From Polytrichum commune (lineage: Eukaryota > Streptophyta > Polytrichopsida > Polytrichales > Polytrichaceae), in the NCBI GenBank assembly GCA_950295325.1, contig OX485803.1, positions 29,698,001-29,762,000 on the forward strand: a stretch of 64,000 nucleotides of DNA, read 5' to 3'. Made by a program: the position numbers and the translations under genes. Below, in pieces: positions 13,331 through 23,627 of this stretch (the stretch's first letter is position 1; the number at the start of each line of letters is the position of its first letter). The notes beneath the pieces were generated by a model. It worked only from the letters and a program-made list of their open reading frames with translations. It was not told the origin of the DNA and made no database searches.

Positions 13331-14130
13331 ATTTACATAGCCTTGTGTAATCATACTTGGAGGGGGAAATGCATTCAAATGGAGACAATGTGTAAGTCTT
13401 TATAAATTGTGAATGGGAACAAATCTAAATTCTCTACCTAGCATATGGAAATAACCAACTTGCAGATGTGCATCTGTAACCGTAAACAAACTATGTGATG
13501 GGATACCTTGGTGGCTTCAATAAGATACTTTAACATACAAGTACAAATGTTGCATTCTTAGCGGTAGACAAATGTTACCTTTTTGGAATTAACTAGGAAA
13601 GTAAAAGTCAATAAGCAAGGATAAGGGAGAAGATATTAGTGAAGAAAAATCATTGTTGAAGCAGTGTTTTTTTTTTCAAAAGAAATGGGTCTCTACATTG
13701 GCTCTTGGCCCATTCATTGGCTAGCTTCTTTGGCAATTTGAGTTGGCTTGAAGGAGCCCTAGCTGGCCACGTGGGATGACTTAACATATGGCGAATGCGA
13801 CTAGATGTCATAGAAGGTTTGAGTATGTGGCGATATATAATTTTTTTGGGGCGAGTGTATGTGGCTATGTTTTGCCAACATAGAGTTGAAATATGGCCCC
13901 CACTTCCTACATTGTTGATGTAAATGTGGCTAATACAACCCAAAGTACATCAAAATTTGGCTACATCTAAGATTCAATGTACAAAAAATATTTGTTCCAC
14001 GGCCCATGGGAAGAATGCTCAAAAATATGGCTACAGCCTATACATGTGAGGTATTCCTCCTCAAATACAAGGAGAGGGCCATAAGAACATGTCCCATAAC
14101 CCTTGTCCAAACCCCAATGAGCAGAAATAA
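13331..14130. other. No supported gene or repeat
   Basis: AT-rich DNA with short frames only; nothing recognised. Confidence 0.4.
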
Positions 14131-14239
14131 AGGAAGAAAAAGACGGAGAAGGAGAAGGAGCGGGAGCGGCTTGGCGTGGCTTGGCTTGGCTTGGAGGGAG
14201 TCTAAACTTGCCGGGGCCTGCCTCGACAAACCGTAGGAC

Positions 14240-14420
14240 GGTGGGGACTTTTTGTTGGCAGGAGCAGGAGCAGGAGCACAGGTGGCTTTAGAGCAGCAGG
14301 AGAGGAGCAGAGCGGCGATGGAGAAGCACACAACGGGCTTGGGGTGGCGAAGGCAACAAAGGGAGGAGATGACGGAAGAGGTGAGGGGTTGGAGTGAGGG
14401 TTAGGGTTTGGGCCCCCTAT
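14240..14420 (-). promoter_or_regulatory. Promoter/leader-like GC-rich patch with a telo-box
   Basis: Read on the minus strand, CCCAAACCCTAACCCTC (about 14,415-14,394) is a telo-box, a motif common near the starts of plant translation-related genes. It is followed by a C/T-rich leader-like stretch of about 100 bases and then an ATG at 14,331 opening a 97-codon low-complexity frame (rich in A, P, L). The patch is far GC-richer than its surroundings. It may be a captured or relict gene 5' end; no downstream exon was recognised. Confidence 0.3.
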
Positions 14421-14716
14421 CCCTCGGCCGTTAGATCGACGGCGATACGGGCGGCCGTGATTGAGCCGGGGGGTGACCTCTAACACCGTGGTAACGGGGC
14501 CGGGTTGGCTACAATGCATGCCGCCTGACCCGGTTTGAGGCTAACCCAACGGGCATTTTCAAAATAAACCATGTGTAAACATAGCATGGCCCTAACTAGT
14601 GTAGCAAAAAACATTTGTATAGCCAGATATAAAAACGTTGTGTTGAAGGTGTGATTAGGACTAGAAATAGGAAGTTGAAATAGGAGCAGGAAGAAAGTAC
14701 TTAAGTGTGGAGTGAC

Positions 14717-15245
14717 CGGCCACGTCACTGAGGCGCAGATTAGGGAGCCGGGTCTGTGGCCGACTCCCACAATCTGAGCCGTTCACTTCTAAACATTCAT
14801 CCAACGGTTGATAATATCCTAGGTGGCGGGCGCCCATGGTCGGGCACGGGTCCCAAAACGCAGGGGGCAAGCAAGGTCCGGCACGGGTCCCGGAACGCAG
14901 CTCACCATTAAATGTGGTCCAAATTAATTGATGTCAATTAATTCTAATGCCCTCTCCTCATCACTTGACATCAATTAATTTGGACATCAATTAATTCTAA
15001 TGCCCTCTCCTCACTTGACATCAATTAATTGGACATCAATTAATTTGGACCACAGTTAATGGGGAGCTGCGTTCCGGGACCCGTGCCGGACCTTGCATGC
15101 CCCCCTACGTTTGGGACCCGTGCCCGACCATGGGCGCCCGCCACCTAGGATATTATCAACCGTTGCATGAATGTTTAGAAATGAACGGCTCAGATTGTGG
15201 GAGCCGGCCACAGGCCCGGCTCCCTAATCTGCGCCTCAGTGACAT
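14717..15245. mobile_element. Foldback TIR element (~0.53 kb) with ~200-bp arms
   Basis: The arms (about 14,723-14,925 and 15,050-15,243) are near-perfect inverted copies, beginning GTCACTGAGGCGCAGATT. The copy of GGAGTGAC at 14,709-14,716 recurs at 15,246-15,253 and is the probable 8-bp target duplication, although the first few terminal bases of the two arms differ. The centre carries short repeats of CATCAATTAATT. Parts of the arm (GTCACTGAGGCGC, ATCCTAGGTGGCGG) are shared with the long-TIR elements at 17.5, 20.2 and 30.0 kb. Confidence 0.8.
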
Positions 15246-15454
15246 GGAGTGACTGGTGTCAAGGGTGACCAAATGTTGTGAAGGTTTTTGGAAGTGGTTA
15301 CCATTTTGAATTAATGTATAAGGATGTTGTTGGACTTCTGTGCTATGTGTGTATGCATGTTAAGTTCAAGTTGTCATGTAGTTGGCTTGGTTCAGACAAA
15401 GTATATGTAGTTAGCCATGTCAGGAACGTTATGTGTAAACTAATTAGTTTTTTT

Positions 15455-16180
15455 AGGTTATGAAAAAATTGATGTAATCGATTTATCAATTAATCACAAT
15501 TTGCCAAGCTATTCCAAATTAGTATTGCTAATACTGCACTCTATCAAGGAGTATGAGAAGTTGAGAGAAGACTATAGGTAGAAGGTCAAATTCCTTATAG
15601 ATTAGTTATATACGGTAGAACCAAGAACTAGGAGATTGCAAGAGGCAGTGAGAGGATTCAAATCCCTAGGTGACATGAAGATAATGTGGAGAATTGGCAT
15701 GCCGGTAGCAAGGAAAATAATAAAGACATTGGGTACATGGTGATTAAGAGACGATGGATATTCGGAAGGTAGAGTCAAGCCTGGTAATGAGGGTGTTTAC
15801 GATATTCAATATTGGAGTAGTTGTTTGGGATATTACTAGGAATTACGAGTAACCAGATCAATAGAGCATTTTACATGTGGAACAACTATTGGACTACCAC
15901 AAGTAAGAGCTAATGTCAACTACTGGGAAGGTGCATACTAAGAGGGGAGTATCTTGGCTAGTGGTCTTAGTGTAGGATGGAGTACATGTTAGTATCGGTA
16001 GTGGGATTATGTTGGTTGCGAGCCTATATAGGGAGCCATGACGGTAATTTCCTAAGTGATGGATACCCAATAGTTGTAGTAGTAGTTATACCCACCAATA
16101 GAGTGTCTAGTAGAAAGGGTAAGCCAAGAGTCATGCTAGAATCGATATTCTAACCAGTAAGGGGAATGATAAGGGGGTCA
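15455..16180 (+). pseudogene. Decayed, unrecognised protein-coding frame
   Basis: A single frame runs about 240 codons with a protein-like composition. It is interrupted by TAG, TAA and TGA codons, sparse before about 16,010 and dense after it. Many stops could be changed CAG, CAA or TGG codons, the pattern left by cytosine deamination. Readable blocks include EYEKLREDYR (near 15,550) and GTTIGLPQVRANVNYWEG (near 15,878). I do not recognise the family. A transposon gag-like protein or a captured cellular gene are both possible, and chance cannot be excluded. Confidence 0.3.
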
Positions 16181-16228
16181 TGAACTATTGAGGCTACTTA
16201 GTTTTACTAGGGGTAGAAAGAAGAATTC

Positions 16229-16600
16229 TTTAGCATGTATATTATCTAGAGGTCATCCATACATGTATATAATTATGAGTTATATATTGTGTAGAATATG
16301 TGTATGTAGTACAGAAAAGTTCAAATTAATGCACCTTTTGTGCACTCACGTATACTCATATGTAATATGAAAGGTGCACCCCCCCTGGGGAACATATGCA
16401 AAAGTATATTTATGAAGCTATTTAAGACTTCGTTGTTGTACGTTGTTGGTGGATGTTTGAAAAGTCCTAAGCCTTCAAACATGTCCTCAAAATGTCTACA
16501 AACATTAATTACATAATTCATACTATATTCATGGATGTTGAAAAGAATAATATGTAATTTTACTACACAAGTTAGAAATAATTAGTCCATATACATGTTT
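16229..16600 (+). repeat. Dispersed repeat, unoccupied copy
   Basis: Matches 23,282-23,627 closely and 5,340-5,470 in part; shared phrases include ATTATGAGTTATA and GAAAGGTGCACCCC. At 16,585 it reads straight through AATTAGTCCATATACATG. The sister copy breaks exactly after TCCAT, where LTR copy 2 begins, so this is the empty site of that insertion. Confidence 0.7.
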
Positions 16601-17059
16601 CATACGGATTGCAACCCTAGATATGTAATTGACAAAAATATCCTTTATATGATGTAAACATTTGGTAAGATCCTTCTCGCTTATGTAAACTCCATGTATA
16701 CTATGCATACTATTGCCTCAAATAATCCCCTTCTTACACTTGCGTTAGTTCGTACATGGTATGAAGAGTCCAATCACCGGATAAACATCTCTTGAGGTTT
16801 AAGAGATAGAAAGAGGAGATCCTAAAGATTTCATCCAACTTTCAAACTAAACTCCCATACATGACAAACTAATGAGCTCTCGATAGAAAGTTTCTCAAAG
16901 AAGGATCAAACTCTACGATTTTGTCCCTCTTTGAGGAACTTCACTTCATCTCAAAACATACTATAATTTGCGGACCTTCAACATTGCGATAATAATTGAA
17001 ATTGCAGCTCTCCATGCCAACCTAAAGAAATTGGAAGTCTATGAGAACACCAGGTTTTG

Positions 17060-17310
17060 AGTGATGATGCACACCAGTGTCTAGAACCAACTGACAGCTA
17101 GTTACAGATGAACTGGTTGAGTTTGAGAAATAACCGGTTGAAGTTTGAGAGGTTAGGAAATTTACCGATCATTTTAGAGGAATCTATAGTACCTTAAATG
17201 AACAAAGAGAAATCGGAAGATGCCAATATGTAACCGGTTGGATTTAGAATCACTAGGATCTTGACATACTATGCCCAAAAACTTCCCGGGCATTGATACC
17301 CTCATATTGA
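17060..17310 (-). repeat. AACCGGTT-type dispersed repeat
   Basis: Contains GAGAAATAACCGGTTGAAG and TATGCCCAAAAACTTCCCGG. The same ordered blocks occur at 32,875-33,010, 36,130-36,345, 45,901-46,412 (as an inverted pair) and 52,620-52,855. The family is about 230 bp long and carries no coding sequence. Confidence 0.65.
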
Positions 17311-17495
17311 ATCCACATCAACCCTCAAGGATCAAATTTGTGATTTGTAGTCCCGATTTGAGAAAATGCAGGATGCAGCATGTCAAATGAACAATTTTGC
17401 ACACAAGGTGTAACAAACCTCTCATGGGTTTGTCATCAACTTTCACAATGACAACTATCAACCAAAATGATGAGTTGAAGAACTCAATTTATTTT

Positions 17496-18790
17496 GGGGA
17501 TCGCTATTTCCACACCTTTTTTGGCTAGATTCACACCTTTTTGCCGGTTCGGTTGCCGTGTCACTGAGGCGCTATATATGAGATTCTTCATGGTGCATCC
17601 GGACCGTTGATCCACCAAGGCCCATCCAAGGGCCTCAATGATCCTAGGTGGCGGTGGGGTGGGGGGCGGGGGTGGTGCTTGCCACCAAGGCGGGGTGGGG
17701 CCGTGGGCCTCATGTCTTTTTTGGGGAGGCCGGATTTAGGGTGGTGTCGGGCCTAGTGGTTAGGCGGGCCCAGTGGCTAGGCCTACTTACTATATAACTA
17801 GTTGGTTAGCCTTACTCTACTTACTATATAACTAGTTGGTTAGCCTTACTCTACTTACTAAATGACTAGTTGGTTACCCTTACTCTACTTACTAAATGAC
17901 TAGTTGGTAAGCCTCTACAATACTTTAACGCATCAAAGCTTAACTTCAAGACTTGCACATATACCACTCAAATATACATGTCCAATTAAGAAGAGTGACC
18001 ATAAGTAGAATAAGGCTAACCAACTACACTAAATAGGTAGATTAGTGTTGGAAACACTAATAGTCGACGAAAACACTAAATGTCAATGTCTTCATAGTGT
18101 TAGAACACTAAATGTCAACTCTAACACTATTTGTACCAATTAGTAACTTTGAATATTTACAAAAGCGCATTTAGTGTTAGATGACATTTTTTGTAGATCT
18201 TCAAATGAAGAATTGGAGGTAGAATATGTGAGCCTCATAGAAAATGTAATATGCTAGGAATTTGATATTACAAAATTTAAATTTAATGGAACTCAACTTT
18301 GACAATGCAAAATAAAGACAAAGGAAATTGTAACACTAATTGTACTTTCAAGTGACATTTAGTGTTTTGGGTAACTATTGGCTCTAACACTAATCTTCAT
18401 CTAACACTAATCTACCTATTTAGTGTAGTTATTTAGTAAGTAGAGTAAGGGTAACCAACTAGTCATTTAGTAAGTAGAGTAAGGCTAACCAACTAGTTAT
18501 ATAGTAAGTAGGCCTAGCCACTAGGCCCGACACCACCCTAAATCTGGCCTCCCCAAAAAAGACATGAGGCCCACGGCCCCACCCCGCCTTGGTGGCAAGC
18601 ACCACCCCCACCGCCACCTAGGATCATTGAGGCCCTTGGATGGGCCTTGGTGGATCAACGGTCCGGATGCACCATGAAGAATCTCATATATAGCGCCTCA
18701 GTGACATGGCAACCGAACCGGCAAAAAGGTGTGAATCTAGCCAAAAAAGGTGTGAATCTAGCCAAAAAAGGTGTGGAAATAGCGATCCCC
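17496..18790. mobile_element. Long-TIR element, copy 1 (1.3 kb)
   Basis: Starts GGGGATCGCTATTTCC and ends with its inverse; inverted arms are about 400 bp each. The perfect 8-bp duplication TTTATTTT flanks it (17,488-17,495 and 18,791-18,798). Inside the arms, a 34-bp unit (ACTAGTTGGTTAGCC...) is repeated about four times at 17,782-17,915. No transposase frame is visible, so it is non-autonomous. The 8-bp duplication fits hAT or some Mutator-like elements. The long TIRs favour Mutator-like, but the ends are not typical of either. Confidence 0.85.
18023..18429. repeat. Second inverted repeat nested in the core of long-TIR copy 1
   Basis: ACTACACTAAATAGGTAGAT at 18,023 is mirrored by the sequence ending at 18,429. 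Between them, variants of AACACTAATGTC and AGTGTTAGA recur in both orientations. The CACTA-like end and subterminal motifs suggest an internal CACTA-type MITE, but no clean 3-bp target duplication was found. Confidence 0.45.
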
Positions 18791-19044
18791 TTTATTTTCC
18801 TTGTAACGTCAAATTACAATCGTAGACCAAGTAGGTCTTGGTCTAAGCTCAACCACCCGACCATAGGAGAGAGACAAAAAGGATCCTCCCTCCTCCCCGA
18901 GCTTCCGCTTATACCAAAGGCATTACTTTTACTTTCTATTTTCACATATAGCAAAAATGTTCTATTCATAGCTCTATCTCTTAGTTCTACTATGAATCTT
19001 CTATCTTTGGTTCTTTTAGAACCTTCTTAACTCAATCTCTTAAC

Positions 19045-19360
19045 TCAATCTCATTCTTCTAGCTGGAATTGCCTAATTCCAACTTGGTTCATCCAATCAT
19101 TCTTCTAGTTGGAACTGTGTAATTCCAACTAGATTTATCTATTCATTGAGAGTTGTTTAACTCCAATGAACAACATCCATCTTTCCAAATTTGGATTGGT
19201 CTAACTCATGTGCACATGTTCTCAATATGGAATGGTCTAATTCCAATGCACTAAATGCGGAGTTGTCTAACTCGAGTGCACATGTTGTCAATCTGGAGTT
19301 GTCTAATTCCAGTCCATACATCTTCAACTGGGAGTTGTCTAGCTCCCATCATCCTCTGCT
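19045..19360 (+). repeat. Minisatellite of ~36-bp units, each a small imperfect hairpin
   Basis: Units have the form GGA(G/A)TTGTCTAA(C/T)TCC followed by a spacer such as GTGCACATGTTGTCAATC. About eight units are seen, the later ones at 36-bp spacing. Because 36 is a multiple of three, the frame at 19,191-19,412 reads as a 12-residue repeat (ELSNSS...). The peptide is most likely a by-product. The last unit overlaps the start of duplicated unit A. Confidence 0.7.
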
Positions 19361-20428
19361 TACACACTGGCACATGTGGTTAGAATATTCAATCATTCAT
19401 CAATATTTCTAGTTACCTTACATAAGGCCGTGGAAGTTTACCATTTGGCATTTGCTGTTTTTGTATTATAATCAGTGTTTGAAAGAGTGGGGTTGTTTGA
19501 AACTCATATATGTGCAAAGTATACTAATTATTGTGTTTACTAACATATGGCATTTTATGTCACTATGGTAACTTTTCTAATGACACTTCTTATCAATAAG
19601 TTTACAATATTATCATCCCAACTTACTTTTAGTTCATCCAAAATCCAATTATTGAAAACACATTTTGATATATTTAGCATCCTAACATTTGAATCTGTAA
19701 TGAACTTATTGCCATGGATGATTGAAATTGAGATGAAAAACCACTTGGTAAGTGACAGAAATTGCAACATCATGAATCTATAATGACCAAATGTTTTTCA
19801 AGGAATAACATATAATGTTAGTTTTACATTAACCAGTGTTGGAGACACTACACGTGCAGTTTACAATTTTTATTGAGCAAATAGAGTTGGTAACACTAGA
19901 ATAGAATATTTAGTCCAGTGTTGGATGACTCTTCAGCCCATCCACAACCAATTTTTTCAACCAAAGCCATAGTGTTGAGGTGTTAGGCAAGATTTTTTGA
20001 CATGAACTTCATGTTTCAATCTACTTTGATTGTTGTTGTGATGACCTCGAAATTTGATCTCATATTTCATGGAATTGTCATTTATAGGCTCCAAAGTGGT
20101 TCACACTTTTCACATATAAGTCGCATATTTTGTCTTTGTAATTGGACACTCAAATTTGAGTTGACGGTTGTAGTTAAGAATGAATATTGAAAAGACATGT
20201 GTTATGATGAGATTTGACTATGTGCTCAATATATAGACATAGGGGATTGCTATTTCCACACCTTTTTGGGCTAGATTCACACCTTTTTGCCGGTTCGGTT
20301 GCCGTGTCACTGAGGCGCTATATATGAGATTCTTCATGGTGCATCCGGACCGTTGATCCACCAAGGCCCATCCAAGGGCCTCAACGATCCTAGGTGGCGG
20401 TGGGGTGGCGGGCGGGGGTGGTGCTTGC

Positions 20429-21229
20429 CAGGGCATAAAATTGACACCCTGGGGGGTGTATTTTGCTTCCTAGAGTGTCCTAGGACACCCAAATCTCAAA
20501 CAGGGTGTCCCCGAGGACACCCAAAAATCCTACAAGGGTGTCCTTTTTACACCCAAAAAAAATTCAGGGTGTCCCCTGTACTTGTAGGGCCTATCAGCGT
20601 GTATGTTTGACAAAGTTTTTGCAAGTTTTTCTTTTTTGACACGCAAAAACTTGCACAAAAAATCAGAGCTTCGAGGTTTTTTGGATACACTTCATATTTC
20701 ATGTGGTGGTCTTAAAATGCACCAAGCTTGGATGGTTTATTCTTCCAATTTGGACTATGTTGGAAGATATCCTGATATGACAAAGTTGTGGCAAGCTGTT
20801 CTTGTAATTCCTGCTAGTACAACTTCTTGTGAGAGAGGATTTTCTACTCAAAATCATATTAAATCTACTTTACGGTGTAGTTTGGTATTAGAGACTTTGG
20901 AAGCACAAATGAGAGTTGCAATGGCAAAAATCCCCATAGAGGCCATTGACTTTGAACAAGTATGGGTAAAGTGGTGTGCTATGAAAGGCCGCCTCTTGTA
21001 GGTTTGATTTGCATTGCAAGTTATAATATGTAGTGATTTTTTGATTTTTAATTGAAATTTTGAAACGATATTATATATTTTTCAAAATTGTACCTATTTT
21101 GACAAAAAAAAAATTTAAGAGAAATTTATGAGGACACCCAAAAATTGGAGCAGGGTGTCCTTGGGACACCCAAAATTTGGGACAGGGTGTCCCCTGGAAA
21201 TTTGGCTAGGGTGTCAAATTTATGGCCTG
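20429..21229 (+). mobile_element. hAT transposon remnant (801 bp)
   Basis: The ends are CAGGGCATAAAATTGACACC and the near-inverse of it. The perfect 8-bp duplication GTGCTTGC lies at 20,421-20,428 and 21,230-21,237. The ends are bordered by many copies of GGGTGTCC and GGACACCC in both orientations, typical subterminal transposase-binding repeats of hAT elements. Most of the transposase gene is deleted; only its C-terminus remains. Confidence 0.92.
20603..21001 (+). pseudogene. hAT transposase C-terminal dimerisation domain (hATC) remnant
   Basis: In a 132-codon frame, residues about 58-105 hold the hATC signature: LWQAVLVIPAS then CERGFSTQN (C76-S81) and IKSTLR. In intact hAT transposases this domain mediates dimerisation. 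The RNase-H-like catalytic core (DDE) and the BED zinc finger that normally precede it are missing. The first ~20 codons lie in subterminal repeat DNA and are probably not real coding sequence. The frame ends naturally at a TAG. Resemblance is to the zinc-finger-862-like branch of hAT transposases (recalled from the family, not searched). Confidence 0.85.
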
Positions 21230-23281
21230 GTGCTTGCCACCAAGGCGGGGTGGGGCCGTGGGCCTCATGTCTTTTTTGGGGAGGCCGGATTTAGGGTGGT
21301 GTCGGGCCTAGTGGCTAGGCCTACTTATTATATAACTAGTTGGTTACCCTTTACCTACTTACTAAATGACTAGTTGATTTCCCTTACTCTACTTACTAAA
21401 TAACTAGTTGGTTAGCCTACTTATGGTCACTCTTCTTAATTGGACATGTATATTTGAGTGGTATATGTGCAAGTCTTGAAGTTAGGTATGGACACCTATA
21501 TGATCATTATTGACACCATAATCTTCACTTTGATCATGACTAAGATATTCATATGAGCTCCTAAATTTTGATTTGGATTTGCTAACCATCTCGTACTAAC
21601 CTACTTGTTTCATATCATGCCATAAGTAGAGTAAGGGTAACCAACTAGTTATATAATAAGTAGGCCTAGCCACTGGGCCCGCCTAGCCACTAGGCCCGAC
21701 ACCACCCTAAATCCGGCCTCCCCAAAAAAGACATGAGGCCCACGGCCCCACCACGCCTTGGTGGCAAGCACCACCCCCGCCCCCCACCCCATCGCCACCT
21801 AGGATCATTGAGGCCCTTGGATGGGCCTTGGTGGATCAACGGTCCAGATGCACCATGAAGAATCTCATATAGAGCGCCTCAGTGACACGGCAACTGAATT
21901 GGCGAAAAGGTGTGAATCTAGCCAAAAAAGGTGTGGAAATAGCAATCCCCTAGACATATTTCTAGGCTTAAAAGTTAGGCTGAATGTTGGGGCATCAATT
22001 GGCAACAAGTCGATTATGGCACGAAGTGATCCATCATGCTAAAAAATGCATGGGTTTTTTTAAAAGACAGTTTATAAATAATTAAATTACCATAATTGGG
22101 AGGGATCAAATTGATGTGATCTTTCAAAAATGAAAGAGAATCTTCACTTTGAAGTTTAACCTCTTATATAGCCTTTGCATCTCTACTTTGATTTCATAAG
22201 CCTCAAGGATGAAATGTAAATGTTCATGATATGCAATTGTTAGCAGGATGAGACAATTTGTGCTTTCATCCAATATTGTCTATGGCATTCCAAGTGCTCA
22301 AAGTAGATCCAAATACTATGAATGAGGTTAGAAATCTAAAGTAATGTACAAATTGAAATGACCCCCATGTTCTAGGGAACATTTACTCCTAAAATTTAGA
22401 TTTTGATTACAAAAATTTACTCCACTAGAACATTGATATCTATAAGAACCTAGGGTTGATTTCAAGATACACAAGTGAACAACAAATTGAAAATTATATC
22501 TGATTCTTATGGTCTCCAAAGTATTGTTGAAATTGGAGTTGAGGAAGGTGTTGATCTAGGTTCTAGAGTTAAAGGTTTTCTACTTTTTAATTTGGGGAAC
22601 TCTTTTATTGTTCAATGTTATGTAAGTGGATGACATCATTAGCTTCTACATGGGTCTTCAATCTCAATATTGGTGGTGCCATGTCTCTAAAGTAGTCATG
22701 GGTAATATAAAATTGTTCTTTTCTAGTATAAATTTGTTATGGTATTTCTCTCTCTATATATATTTTTAGTATACATACTTCTTGCTATTTCTCAACTATA
22801 GTTGCTATTATATCCTTTTTTGGTCTTAATTTACCCAAAACCGTATATAGGGTATAAAATTGAAGGTGACACACACATATGACATATGCTCTTAACGAAT
22901 GATGTTGCACTCCCCAAGTAACTACATCCACTAATTAGATGAGAAAAATCCGAAACTGATTCAATGGTCATGATTTTCTTTGGAGTTGGACATGCCCACA
23001 TTAAAGACACACACATCTCCCCCTCCCCATACAAATGAAATAACTTGATAAATTTTGCCAACAAAACAAAACAAATCCACTGGGATCCGAAAGAAGAGTA
23101 GGAAGCCTTCTCTTGGAGACACCCTGTAGAATCATATTGTAGAGGTCACTCTATTTCATCTTTACTAGTGTTAGAATGTAGTTCCCACCCGGGGATTAAA
23201 AAGGGTCTCAAACAATGTAGGATTGCCATGTGGCAAAACTTAAGGAGAAAATAATCATTTTGTGTTGAAATACAGAGCCCT

Positions 23282-23627
23282 CTTCAGTACACTTATATGT
23301 AATATATAATTATGAGTTATATATTGTGTAGAATATGTATTTGTAGTACAGAAAAGTTCAAATTAATGCACCTTTTGTGTACTCACGTATATTCATAATG
23401 TAATATGAAAGGTGCACCCCCCTGGGGAACATATGCAAAAGTATATTTATGAAGCTATTTAAGACTTCATTGTTGTACGTTGTTGGTGGATTTTAAAAAA
23501 GTCCTAAGCCTTCAAACATGCCCTCAAAATGTCTACAAACATTAATTATATAATTCATACTATATTCATGGATGTCGAAAATAATGATATGTAATTTTAC
23601 TACACAAGTTAGAAATAATTAGTCCAT
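23282..23627 (+). repeat. Dispersed repeat, copy interrupted by LTR copy 2
   Basis: Sister of 16,229-16,600. It stops after AATTAGTCCAT, where the LTR starts with TGTGAAACCC. TCCAT (23,623-23,627) is the expected left target duplication. Confidence 0.7.

Larger units (their letters stand above)
20242..21950. mobile_element. Long-TIR element, copy 2, split by a hAT
   Basis: Begins GGGGATTGCTATTTCCACAC and ends with the inverse. The perfect 8-bp duplication TAGACATA is at 20,234-20,241 and 21,951-21,958. Without the 801-bp hAT and its 8-bp duplication, the element is about 0.9 kb. Unit B carries the corresponding empty site (TAGACATG at 31,669-31,676). Confidence 0.9.
19318..23292 (+). repeat. 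Duplicated unit A (~2.3 kb net)
   Basis: Bases 19,318-20,241 and 21,951-23,292 match unit B (29,878-35,573) over their whole length at high identity, from CATCTTCAACTGG to CAGAGCCCTCTTC. Unit A is interrupted only by long-TIR copy 2. A 78-codon frame at 19,547-19,783 is kept in B (30,848-31,084) but has no recognisable motif. AGTGTTGG and AACACTA motifs near 19,836-19,930 hint at a CACTA-type origin. Confidence 0.8.

Noticed and set aside
16690-16770. CACTA-type end suspected near ACTATGCATACTATTGCC
   Set aside because: Recurs at 38,340 as part of a dispersed repeat without inverted terminal repeats or 3-bp duplication.
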